DNA of 5,969 bases, taken from positions 1 through 5,969 of the forward strand of contig JABFST010000074.1 of the NCBI GenBank assembly GCA_013140465.1. The letters run 5' to 3'. The DNA comes from Methylococcaceae bacterium (GTDB taxonomy: Bacteria > Pseudomonadota > Gammaproteobacteria > Methylococcales > Methylomonadaceae). Each line of letters starts with the position of its first letter. The stretch's first letter is position 1. This document shows positions 1 to 5,969 of the stretch, in pieces. The translations under genes and the position numbers were made by a program. Under the pieces are notes generated by a model. It was not told the origin of the DNA and did not search any database. It saw only the letters and a program-made list of their open reading frames with translations.

Positions 1-646
1 CAATATTGGCGTCGCGGTAGCTGTTTTCGGTCAGTTTGGCCATTTCCGCTGTTTTTGCGTCAGTTTCCAAGACGTCGCCTTGGACAAAGTCGCGGTAAAA
101 GTTTGCCGTAATGTGCGTAGCGGCGGCAGATGTGCCGCCAACAATGCGGTCATTTTCTACCAGCTCTTTCATTATTTTGCCAGGCAATACCCGTTCTGGG
201 CAGTGGGCGACAAAAATGTCCGATACTTTTATGCCATTGTCTGCCAACATGGCTTCTACTTTGTCGGTAGTCCCCACGGGTGAGGTGGATTCTAGGATAA
301 CAATATTTCCTGGCTTTATAAAAGGCACGATGGATAAAGTCGCTGCCATGACATAATCAATATTGGGAATAAAGCCTTCGTGAAACGGGGTCGGCACGGC
401 GATGATGAATACATCGGCAGCTGCGGGTTTGGTGTCTGCCTTAAGTTTGCCTGAGTTTACCGCCGATTGCACAAAGGTGTCCAGCTCGGGTTCAACAATA
501 TGAATTTCCCCACGGTTGATGATGTCAACGGTGTTGGCGTCTATGTCTACACCATGAATATCATAGCCTCTGTTGGCGAGCAATGCGGCAGTAGGCAAGC
601 CGATATAGCCTAAGCCAATGACGCATATTTTTTTTAGCTGGTTCAT
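1..646 (-). CDS. wecC: UDP-N-acetyl-D-mannosamine dehydrogenase, partial (C-terminal part beyond left edge)
   Basis: The NAD-dependent enzyme of this family oxidises UDP-ManNAc in two steps to UDP-ManNAcA, a cytoplasmic donor sugar for surface polysaccharide. The first 215 residues are present. They show the Rossmann glycine motif GLGYIGLP (residues 11-18), the NAD-ribose acidic residue in GVDID (about D34), the loop ESTSPVGTT (119-127), PERVLPGK (150-157), which is characteristic of the ManNAc branch, and the start of the central helix [17 protein letters not shown] (199-215). The family is about 420 residues long, so roughly half is missing, including the catalytic cysteine and the UDP-binding C-terminal domain. 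The ATG at 646-644 overlaps the wecB stop as ATGA and has AAGGA six bases upstream, so the two genes are very likely translationally coupled. The pairing with wecB supports the ManNAc substrate over UDP-Glc or UDP-GlcNAc dehydrogenases of the same superfamily. Confidence 0.93.
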   Translation of the reverse strand, partial: MNQLKKICVIGLGYIGLPTAALLANRGYDIHGVDIDANTVDIINRGEIHIVEPELDTFVQSAVNSGKLKADTKPAAADVFIIAVPTPFHEGFIPNIDYVMAATLSIVPFIKPGNIVILESTSPVGTTDKVEAMLADNGIKVSDIFVAHCPERVLPGKIMKELVENDRIVGGTSAAATHITANFYRDFVQGDVLETDAKTAEMAKLTENSYRDANI

Positions 647-1779
647 TTTAGTTCCTTCATAAAATGTATGATGCGTTCACAGGCTTTGCCGTCACCGTAA
701 GGGTTGTGCGCCATGCTCATCAGGTTGTAAGCCTGTTCATTGTCGAGCAACTGATTGGTTTCGCTAATGATACGTTGTACGTTAGTGCCAACTAGTTTGA
801 CCGTACCCGCAGTGACGGCTTCTGGGCGTTCAGTGGTGTCACGCATTACCAACACGGGTTTGCCTAAGCTGGGGGCTTCTTCTTGTACGCCGCCACTGTC
901 GGTAATAATAATTTTTGCCAAGCTCATCAGATAGATAAACGCTTCATATTCCAAAGGTTCTATCAGATGTACGTTGCTGACGTTAGCCAATAGTTCGTTG
1001 ACGGGTGTGCGGACATTGGGGTTTAAGTGTACAGGGTAAACAATGCTCAGATTGGGGCGTTCTAGGGCGATGGTTTTTAAGGCGTTGCAGATGTCGATAA
1101 AGCCTTGCCCAAAGTTTTCCCGCCGATGTCCTGTCACTAAAATAAATTCGCCTTGATCGGGGTCAAAACCTTTGTGCTTGATTGATTGGTGTATGCGGTT
1201 GCGGAAAGGCCCGTCAGACGCCAGTTTTTGTGTCATCAGCAACAAGGCATCAATGACGGTATTGCCTGTTACAATGATTTTATCTGCGGCAATATTTTCT
1301 TTTAGCAGGTTGTTCTGGCTTTCTACGGTTGGGGCAAAATGGTAACACGTCAGTTGTGAAGTCAGTTTGCGGTTGGCTTCTTCCGGCCAAGGCGAAAATA
1401 AGTTGCCTGTGCGTAGCCCCGCTTCTATATGCCCAACCAGTATTTTTTCATAAAAAGCGGCAAGGCTGACGGCAAAAGTTGTGGTGGTGTCGCCATGCAC
1501 AAAAATGTAATCGGGCCGGTAACTGGCAAATACGGTTTTCATGCCCGTTAAGATATTGCCGGTAATGGCATATAAATCTTGGTTAGGCTGCATGATATTG
1601 AGATCAAAATCAGGCGTTATGTCAAACAGAGATAAGACCTGATCCAGCATTTCCCTGTGTTGGGCGGTTACACACACCTTGGTTTCAAAGGCGAGGGGTT
1701 GTTGTTGAAACGCTTTTACGAGAGCCGCCATTTTTATGGCTTCTGGGCGCGTACCAAATACAAGTAAAATTTTCTTCAT
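643..1779 (-). CDS. wecB: UDP-N-acetylglucosamine 2-epimerase (non-hydrolysing)
   Basis: Cytoplasmic enzyme that interconverts UDP-GlcNAc and UDP-ManNAc, the first committed step toward UDP-ManNAcA. The 378-residue length matches the family (E. coli WecB is about 376). Both halves of the GT-B-like fold are present. Visible motifs are [12 protein letters not shown] (9-20), HGDTTTTFA (95-103), GHIEAGLRT (116-124), PEEANR (132-137), [10 protein letters not shown] (170-179), GHRRENFG (217-224), [10 protein letters not shown] (248-257) and [20 protein letters not shown] (294-313). Residues equivalent to the E. coli catalytic and substrate-binding set (R10, K15, D95, E117, H213) appear as R11, K16, D97, E119 and H218, so the enzyme should be active. 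The start is firm because family members begin just before the GTRPE motif. It is the first gene of a leftward operon with wecC. A strong promoter lies immediately upstream. Hydrolysing 2-epimerases such as NeuC share the fold but diverge in these motifs, and the wecC neighbour argues for the non-hydrolysing type. Confidence 0.96.
   Translation of the reverse strand: MKKILLVFGTRPEAIKMAALVKAFQQQPLAFETKVCVTAQHREMLDQVLSLFDITPDFDLNIMQPNQDLYAITGNILTGMKTVFASYRPDYIFVHGDTTTTFAVSLAAFYEKILVGHIEAGLRTGNLFSPWPEEANRKLTSQLTCYHFAPTVESQNNLLKENIAADKIIVTGNTVIDALLLMTQKLASDGPFRNRIHQSIKHKGFDPDQGEFILVTGHRRENFGQGFIDICNALKTIALERPNLSIVYPVHLNPNVRTPVNELLANVSNVHLIEPLEYEAFIYLMSLAKIIITDSGGVQEEAPSLGKPVLVMRDTTERPEAVTAGTVKLVGTNVQRIISETNQLLDNEQAYNLMSMAHNPYGDGKACERIIHFMKELK
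653..657 (-). promoter_or_regulatory. Ribosome binding site of wecC inside the wecB 3' end
   Basis: AAGGA on the minus strand lies six bases before the wecC ATG and within the last codons of wecB. With the ATGA overlap (646-643), it fixes the wecC start and suggests termination-reinitiation coupling that keeps the two enzymes at matched levels. Confidence 0.7.
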
Positions 1780-1785
1780 GCGCCT

Positions 1786-1813
1786 TTTATAGGGGTACTG
1801 GTAATGTTGTCAA
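1786..1813 (-). promoter_or_regulatory. Sigma-70 promoter of wecB-wecC
   Basis: On the minus strand a perfect -35 box TTGACA (1813-1808) is followed, after a 16-base spacer, by TATAAA (1791-1786), five of six bases of the -10 consensus. The last base of the -10 box is only six bases before the wecB ATG (1779), so the expected transcription start is at or within a base or two of the start codon. The bases AAAAGG that could act as a ribosome site overlap the -10 box and would not be in that transcript. The match is seen directly; activity is inferred. Confidence 0.6.
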
Positions 1814-1872
1814 AGCAAAGGGGTGTCAGTGCGTGCGGGAGGCTTTGTGTGTTGCGTGTTGGCTTGGTGCGG

Positions 1873-1935
1873 TTACTGATAGCTTAATGTTACCAGTCCA
1901 ACCATATGCTTAATAGTATAGTACATAACTCCCAT
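1873..1935 (-). CDS. Possible 20-residue small protein (unsupported by homology)
   Basis: A minus-strand frame opens with ATG at 1935-1933 and ends with TAA at 1875-1873. It encodes 20 residues starting MGVMYYTIKH, with a mildly hydrophobic C-terminal half. AGGAG lies at 1951-1947, eleven bases before the ATG, which is longer than the usual spacing. A second in-frame ATG lies three codons later. A purine-rich site followed by ATG in an AT-rich stretch can arise by chance, and I recognise no family. If real, it would lie between wecB and the rightward operon, read in the wecB direction and upstream of the wecB promoter. It could also be a leader peptide or decayed sequence. Low confidence. Confidence 0.15.
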   Translation of the reverse strand: MGVMYYTIKHMVGLVTLSYQ

Positions 1936-2171
1936 TTTGTTTGGTTCTCCTATAAAAAATTCACAATCAACTTTATGTTACATAATCGGCTGATAGCGAA
2001 AGTGGCGGTTCATTTCACCCGAAGTAAACATTCGACAGCAGGGTAAAAAGCCACTGCTCCCAACCACTGAAGGTTCGGTTAGCACTATTGCAATGCTTGC
2101 TCTGGTGGCCGTGCCGCGCTTTGTATGTGTTTTTGTCAGGGCTTTTATGCTAAATTCTTGTATTTAGCCTT

Positions 2172-2759
2172 TTGTTTAAGATTGTCACTTTGCCTATAAA
2201 ATCCAACAGTCCAGCCTATTGGTTGGGGGTGGTTTTGTCGTTGTTGCCGTTTTTTTGCTACGCCAACGACTATGCCGCACACATAAAGCAAGCCAGTATA
2301 TTCCTGCAAAATGACAGTTATGTGTTGTCCGCAGATATACATTACCAGCTGAGTGCGAAAGCAACCGAGGCATTACAGAACGGCGTGCCTCTGTTTTGGA
2401 ACTTGCGTGTCCGGGTGCTTCTGCAGCGTGCTATCGTCTGGGATAAGACCTTGGCCGATAAGGAATTGCGTTACCGATTGCAATACCATGCCTTGCTCAA
2501 TATGTATCGGGTCAGAAATGAAGGTAATGGCGTGGTGTATAATTTTTCTACGCTTTCAGCCGCCTTGGATTTAATGTCTACCATACGCGATTTTCGGGTG
2601 TTGGAAAAGTCCGATTTAGCCGCCGAGAAAAATTACCGTTATGCCGTAAAGATTGATTTTGTCCGCGATGCCTTGCCGTTGCCGTTGCGGCCTATGGCTT
2701 ACATTGACCCGCAATGGTATTTATCCAGCGATTGGAGCTTATGGCCTCTGAAAAAATAA
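2172..2759 (+). CDS. Exported DUF4390 family protein
   Basis: A protein of about 195 residues and unknown function. The N-terminus is a signal peptide: basic residues (K3, K10), a hydrophobic core (about 16-30) and a likely signal peptidase I site after CYA (A31). The mature protein should therefore sit in the periplasm or outer envelope. Features typical of DUF4390 are the VPLFWNLRVRV strand (72-82), the LRYRLQYHALLNMYRV segment (99-114) and the C-terminal signature LPLPLRPMAYIDP plus SSDWSLWPL (168-180 and 185-193). There is no Cys in the mature part and no catalytic motif that I can see. The start is uncertain: the frame opens after a TAA at 2151-2153, has no ATG before the signal peptide, and must use TTG at 2172 or TTG at 2190, neither with a clear ribosome site. 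It overlaps ntrY by 19 bases. Family members commonly sit just before ntrY, which suggests a role linked to the NtrY envelope sensor; that link is inference. Confidence 0.85.
   Translation: MFKIVTLPIKSNSPAYWLGVVLSLLPFFCYANDYAAHIKQASIFLQNDSYVLSADIHYQLSAKATEALQNGVPLFWNLRVRVLLQRAIVWDKTLADKELRYRLQYHALLNMYRVRNEGNGVVYNFSTLSAALDLMSTIRDFRVLEKSDLAAEKNYRYAVKIDFVRDALPLPLRPMAYIDPQWYLSSDWSLWPLKK
2734..2737 (+). promoter_or_regulatory. Ribosome binding site that sets the ntrY start
   Basis: GGAG precedes the ATG at 2741 by three bases, a short but workable spacing. The earlier in-frame ATG at 2714 has no purine-rich sequence before it, so 2741 is preferred. The site lies inside the end of the DUF4390 gene, consistent with coupled translation. 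Confidence 0.5.
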
Positions 2760-4903
2760 AACGCCCCGTCAATCTTTCGGTCCTGATTCTGTTTGGCTTG
2801 ATTTTGCTGTCTTTGCAGCTGATGAGTTCGTCCATGCAGGAATCCTCCCAGTTAGGGGCGATGTATTCGTGGCTGTTGCTGTTTAACGCCTTGGGTTCGG
2901 TGGTGTTGTTGGTGTTGGTCGGGGTCAACATCTACACCTTAATCCAGCACACTAAGCGGCGTGAGGCCGGGTCGCGCCTGACGGCGCGTATGGTGTCGCT
3001 GTTTGTGATTTTAGCGTTGGCACCCGCAGTGATCGTCTTTTATTTTTCCATGCAGTTTCTAAACCAAGGCATAGATAGTTGGTTTAATGTGGAAATTGAC
3101 CGCGCGATGGAAGATGCGTTAGAGCTTAGCCAAGCCTCACTAGACCAGCGTATGCGTTGGCATTTAAAACAAACGCAGCAGCTGGCTGAGAATTTGCAGG
3201 AGACCTCTGAGAATTTGGTGATGCTGGAGCTTGATAATATGCGGGCCGTGTCGGGTGCGGCAGAAATGACTTTGTTTTCGCGGCAGGGGCGTATTATCGC
3301 CTCCAGCAGCACAAACCCCAGCGAGATTTTGCCGAGTTTGCCCGATGAGCATATTTGGTTGCAGTTGCGCCAAAATGCCGAATACGTTGCGGTTGCGCCG
3401 ATACATGAAGAAGATTTGATGATCCGTGTTATTGTCGCAGTCAAAAACCAGCAGCCGCAGTTTTTACAGGCACTTTATCCAGTGCCTGTGCGGATTGCCG
3501 ATTTGGCAGACTCGGTGGAGTTTGCTTTTGTGCGCTATCAGGAGATGAATTATTTACGGAATTCATTAAAGATTAGTTTTTCCTTGGCGTTGTCGCTGGT
3601 CTTGCTGATGAGTTTATTGGCGGCTATCTGGGTGGCTTTTATTAGCGTCAGAAACATCGTAGCCCCCGTCAAGGAATTGGTTAAAGGCACACAGGCAGTA
3701 GCATCGGGCCATTACGACCAGTTTGTGCCAGTGATTGCTCAAGACGACCTAGGGTTTTTGGTGGAGTCGTTCAACGACATGACCCAGCGCATTGCCATTG
3801 CGCGTGATGAGACGCGGCGAGCCAGTTTTGAAGTGGAAAACCAGCGAGCCTATTTAGAGACTATTTTGGGTAATTTAACGGCAGGTGTCATCAGCTTTGA
3901 CATGGCCTATAAAATCCGTACCGCTAACCAAGCCGCTTACCGGATTTTCCATATCCATGTAAACCAATTCATAGGGCGGACCTTGGTGGAGTTGGTGCAG
4001 GTGTATTCCGAGTTGGCGGAACCCCTAAAGCTCATCCAGCGTCTAGTGGAGCAAGCCGATGACATTTGGCAGCAGCGGCTAGCGTTTTTGGGACCCAATG
4101 GGCGGCAAGAGCTATTATGCCGAGGCACACCGCTGTTTTCACAAGAAGGCGTGCGCGTGGGGGCGGTCGTCGTTTTTGATGATGTGACCGACTTGATACA
4201 GGCACAAAAAAATGCCGCTTGGGGCGAGGTGGCGCGTAGGTTGGCGCACGAAATCAAAAACCCGCTGACGCCGATCCAGTTGTCGGCAGAACGTTTGCAG
4301 CACAAATTGGCCGATAAATTGGCGTTGGCAGATGCGGATATTTTGCAGCGGTCTACCCGAACCATCGTGCAGCAGGTTGAGGCCATGAAAGAGATGGTGG
4401 ATGATTTTTCGGAGTACGCCAAGCCCTCCAAAAAACAAACCGTGGCGATAGATTTGCCGGGTTTGGTGCAAGAGGTGCTGGCTTTGTATGCGTTAAAATC
4501 TTCGTCGGTTAAGTTTAAAGCGGATTATCAGGCAGGGCAGCTGATGATGAGCGGCGATCCGGTCAGCATACGCCAAGTCTTGCATAATCTGATAAAAAAC
4601 GCCTTGGAAGCCATTGATGCCCAAGGCTTGATAGAGATTAGCCTGCACCGTGTGCAAAAAAATACCACTGACTTCATTGAGATTGCCCTTTATGATGACG
4701 GCCCCGGGATTAAAGACGGGCAAATTGAGAAAATATTTGAGCCTTATGTTACGACCAAAACCAAAGGTACAGGATTGGGTTTGGCAATCGTGAAAAAAAT
4801 AATAGAAGAGCATGGCGGGGCGATATGGGTGGATACTAGCCGCAAAGTGGGTGCGGGGTTTATTATCCAATTGCCCGCCAGTCCGCCTGTACAGCAGCTG
4901 TAA
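2741..4903 (+). CDS. ntrY: NtrY-type membrane sensor histidine kinase
   Basis: A 720-residue inner-membrane kinase, normal length for NtrY, that should phosphorylate the NtrX encoded downstream. Order of parts: three N-terminal membrane segments (about 11-30, 43-67 and 85-103); a large extracytoplasmic sensor region (about 104-278) rich in Gln and Glu; a fourth membrane segment (about 279-302); a HAMP linker (about 303-355, with APVKELVKGTQAVASG); a PAS domain (about 370-485); and the transmitter. The phosphoacceptor is H503 in LAHEIKNPLTP. The ATPase domain has the N box HNLIKNALEA (N616, N620), the G1 box DDGPGI (652-657), the F box IFEPYVTTK (665-673) and the G2 box GTGLGL (676-681). All key residues are intact, so it should be active. 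The start at 2741 is chosen over 2714 for its ribosome site. It overlaps the DUF4390 gene by 19 bases. The signal is unknown; NtrY homologues have been tied to nitrogen and to oxygen or redox control. NtrB-like kinases are excluded by the membrane segments. Confidence 0.93.
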   Translation: MASEKIKRPVNLSVLILFGLILLSLQLMSSSMQESSQLGAMYSWLLLFNALGSVVLLVLVGVNIYTLIQHTKRREAGSRLTARMVSLFVILALAPAVIVFYFSMQFLNQGIDSWFNVEIDRAMEDALELSQASLDQRMRWHLKQTQQLAENLQETSENLVMLELDNMRAVSGAAEMTLFSRQGRIIASSSTNPSEILPSLPDEHIWLQLRQNAEYVAVAPIHEEDLMIRVIVAVKNQQPQFLQALYPVPVRIADLADSVEFAFVRYQEMNYLRNSLKISFSLALSLVLLMSLLAAIWVAFISVRNIVAPVKELVKGTQAVASGHYDQFVPVIAQDDLGFLVESFNDMTQRIAIARDETRRASFEVENQRAYLETILGNLTAGVISFDMAYKIRTANQAAYRIFHIHVNQFIGRTLVELVQVYSELAEPLKLIQRLVEQADDIWQQRLAFLGPNGRQELLCRGTPLFSQEGVRVGAVVVFDDVTDLIQAQKNAAWGEVARRLAHEIKNPLTPIQLSAERLQHKLADKLALADADILQRSTRTIVQQVEAMKEMVDDFSEYAKPSKKQTVAIDLPGLVQEVLALYALKSSSVKFKADYQAGQLMMSGDPVSIRQVLHNLIKNALEAIDAQGLIEISLHRVQKNTTDFIEIALYDDGPGIKDGQIEKIFEPYVTTKTKGTGLGLAIVKKIIEEHGGAIWVDTSRKVGAGFIIQLPASPPVQQL

Positions 4904-4926
4904 ATGGTCGGTTAGGGCACTACTAC

Positions 4927-4959
4927 AGTCTGCCCTGCTTGGCAGGGCGTTTTCAGACT
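4927..4959 (+). terminator. GC-rich hairpin between ntrY and ntrX (possible attenuator or processing site)
   Basis: GCCCTGC (4932-4938) pairs perfectly with GCAGGGC (4942-4948) around a three-base TTG loop, followed by GTTTTC. An outer inverted repeat, AGTCT (4927-4931) with AGACT (4955-4959), flanks it. The T run is only four bases and ntrX follows closely in the same direction, so full termination is doubtful. Partial attenuation or stabilisation of the ntrY 3' end is more likely. Confidence 0.5.
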
Positions 4960-4962
4960 AAC

Positions 4963-4967
4963 AAGGA
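4963..4967 (+). promoter_or_regulatory. Ribosome binding site of ntrX
   Basis: AAGGA sits six bases before the ATG at 4974. It lies directly after the hairpin at 4927-4959, so folding of that hairpin leaves it free for ribosomes. Confidence 0.65.
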
Positions 4968-4973
4968 ATATTG

Positions 4974-5969
4974 ATGAATACAAACACGCCGCGAATTTTG
5001 GTGGTTGATGATGAGCCTGAGATACGCAGATTGGTCTGTGAAATTCTCGAAGATGAAGGTTATCAGGTGGCAATGGCAGAAAATGCCAGCGTGGCTAGGG
5101 AGCTAAAAAAAAGCCATGAACCCAATCTGATATTGTTGGATATTTGGATGCCGGATATGGATGGTATTACGCTGCTCAAAGAATGGGTGGCCGAAGATTT
5201 GCTGCTGTGCCCCGTGGTGATGATGTCCGGGCATGGCTCGGTGGAAGCAGCTGTGGAAGCGACCCGCTTGGGGGCTTATGATTTTCTGGAAAAACCGCTG
5301 TCGCTGGCAAAATTGTTGTTGATTGTCGAAAGGGCATTGGAGGCGGGATCGTTACTGCTCGAAAATGCCGGGCTTAGAAAACAGCTGGTGGTTGATATAG
5401 AGCCTGTAGGCAAAAGTGCCACCGTCATTAGAATTAAGGACCAGCTTAAGCGGCTTGCGCAACACGATGCGCGGGTGTTGTTTTTCGGTGAAGCGGGCGT
5501 AGGCAAAGAATTGTATGCGCGCTATTTGCATAACAACAGCTCGCATCGGGGCGGGCCTTTTATAGATATAGCCGTGGGCAGCATATCGCCAGAAAACTCT
5601 GCGGTAGAATTTTTTGGCAAGGAAAATCAAGGCAAAGTCTATCCTGGCTTGTTGGAACGCGCCCATAAAGGCACGTTGTTTTTAAGCGAAATAGGCGGTA
5701 TGGACAAAGCCATCCAGCTAAAGCTCCTGAGTGCGCTGGAGTCCAGTTCTTTTTTGCGCGTAGGCGGTAGCGAGGCAGTGCGTGTTGATGTGCGTGTGGT
5801 CGCTTCCACGCGCTTGGCTATGGATGAAGAAATCAAGTCGGGGCGGTTTCGGCAAGACCTTTATTATTTGCTGAACGAAGTGGCCATTAACATCCCGCCG
5901 CTCAGGGAACACAGCGAAGACGTGCCGGGCATGTTAAGTTTTTATGTCGATTATTTTGTCAGCCAAGAT
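4974..5969 (+). CDS. ntrX: NtrX-type response regulator with divergent AAA+ domain, partial (C-terminus beyond right edge)
   Basis: Cytoplasmic partner of NtrY. 332 residues are visible; NtrX proteins are usually about 450. The receiver domain (about 7-120) is intact: acidic pocket D12-D13, phosphoacceptor D56 in LLDIWMPDMDG, switch residue S85 and K107 in EKP. A linker leads to a sigma-54-activator-type AAA+ domain (from about 142). Walker A is GEAGVGKE (172-179, K178). Walker B reads TLFLSEIGG (234-242), with Ser238 where Asp is expected. The L1 loop GAFTGA is absent: FFGKENQGKVYPGLLERA (213-230) replaces it and is about five residues shorter than usual. Sensor I reads ASTR, with R280 where Asn or His is usual. 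The arginine-finger segment FRQDLYYLL keeps R293 but has L299 instead of the second Arg. Sensor II and the expected Fis-type DNA-binding helix lie outside the window. It is named NtrX from its kinase partner and domain order; an active sigma-54-dependent role is doubtful. Confidence 0.88.
   Translation, partial: MNTNTPRILVVDDEPEIRRLVCEILEDEGYQVAMAENASVARELKKSHEPNLILLDIWMPDMDGITLLKEWVAEDLLLCPVVMMSGHGSVEAAVEATRLGAYDFLEKPLSLAKLLLIVERALEAGSLLLENAGLRKQLVVDIEPVGKSATVIRIKDQLKRLAQHDARVLFFGEAGVGKELYARYLHNNSSHRGGPFIDIAVGSISPENSAVEFFGKENQGKVYPGLLERAHKGTLFLSEIGGMDKAIQLKLLSALESSSFLRVGGSEAVRVDVRVVASTRLAMDEEIKSGRFRQDLYYLLNEVAINIPPLREHSEDVPGMLSFYVDYFVSQD

Larger units (their letters stand above)
1780..2171. 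other. Gene-free divergent regulatory region between wecB and the DUF4390-ntrYX operon
   Basis: About 390 bases separate the two divergent operons. The left end holds the wecB promoter. The middle (about 1900-1985) is AT-rich and contains a possible 20-codon reading frame on the minus strand. On the plus strand, where the promoter of the rightward operon should lie, I see only weak hexamers: TTGTAT (2121-2126) and TATGCT (2146-2151), separated by 19 bases, which I do not call. Only short, unconvincing inverted repeats are visible (for example CGAA/TTCG near 2020-2034). There is no tRNA, no long repeat and no recognisable protein remnant in either strand. Confidence 0.6.

Noticed and set aside
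80..356. Two overlapping plus-strand open frames opposite wecC
   Set aside because: They lie wholly antisense to clearly conserved WecC sequence and encode no recognisable motif.
1876..1997. Direct repeat CTGATAGC (1876-1883 and 1990-1997) as a possible operator pair
   Set aside because: It is a single 8-base repeat more than 100 bases apart with no symmetry. That is plausible by chance and is not a supported binding site.
1873..2100. Decayed insertion sequence or transposase remnant in the intergenic region
   Set aside because: I found no terminal inverted repeats, target duplication or recognisable transposase peptide in any frame.
2103..2120. Possible sigma-54 promoter (GG, 10 bases, GC) before the DUF4390-ntrYX operon
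   Set aside because: The GG-N10-GC spacing exists (GG 2104-2105, GC 2116-2117), but the -12 element reads CCGC rather than TTGC and the -24 element is TGGTGG rather than TGGCAC. In GC-rich sequence such matches are expected by chance.
2714..2740. Upstream in-frame ATG as the ntrY start, adding nine residues
   Set aside because: It has no ribosome site and would lengthen the overlap with the DUF4390 gene to 46 bases. The ATG at 2741 has GGAG before it and a more typical short basic N-terminus before the first membrane segment.
3040..4870. Several minus-strand open frames of 80-164 codons opposite ntrY
   Set aside because: They are antisense to well-conserved NtrY domains, rich in Cys and Ser as expected of shadow frames, and show no family motif.
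4950..4959. Neisseria-like DNA uptake sequence (TTTTCAGAC resembles the end of the DUS terminator)
   Set aside because: Only TTCAGAC matches. The following bases are TA rather than GGC, and no second copy was noticed elsewhere in the window.
5276..5912. Minus-strand open frames opposite ntrX
   Set aside because: They are antisense to the receiver and AAA+ coding sequence, have no ribosome sites that stand out, and encode low-information translations.

Overview
The window looks like the chromosome of a Gram-negative proteobacterium, most likely a gammaproteobacterium. The reasons are the linkage of a DUF4390 envelope protein with an NtrY/NtrX two-component pair, a gene order I know from beta- and gammaproteobacteria, and the presence of enterobacterial-type UDP-ManNAcA synthesis genes (wecB, wecC). 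Base composition is moderate, near 45-50% GC by eye. A methanotroph-like (Methylococcales) source would fit, but that is a guess the sequence does not prove.

Layout: two operons diverge from a gene-free stretch of about 390 bp (1780-2171). Leftward on the minus strand lie wecB (1779-643, complete) and wecC (646 to the left edge, partial), joined by an ATGA stop/start overlap. WecB converts UDP-GlcNAc to UDP-ManNAc and WecC oxidises this to UDP-ManNAcA, a sugar donor for a surface polysaccharide (enterobacterial common antigen, capsule or O-antigen type). A near-consensus sigma-70 promoter sits directly on the wecB start codon, which predicts a leaderless or almost leaderless mRNA.

Rightward on the plus strand lie a small exported DUF4390 protein (2172-2759), ntrY (2741-4903; membrane histidine kinase) and ntrX (4974 to the right edge, partial; response regulator with an AAA+ domain). 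The first two overlap by 19 bp. The last two are separated by 70 bp that hold a strong GC-rich hairpin. NtrY should sense a signal in the envelope through its roughly 175-residue extracytoplasmic domain and phosphorylate NtrX on Asp56. In other bacteria NtrYX responds to nitrogen, redox or envelope conditions; the signal here cannot be read from sequence.

The most unusual observation is the NtrX AAA+ domain. It keeps a Walker A lysine but lacks the GAFTGA sigma-54 contact loop, has Ser in place of the Walker B Asp, and lacks the usual sensor I residue and one of the two arginine-finger positions. It is therefore probably not a conventional sigma-54 activator. I found no mobile element, CRISPR array, tRNA or rRNA, and nothing that amounts to a clear new system.
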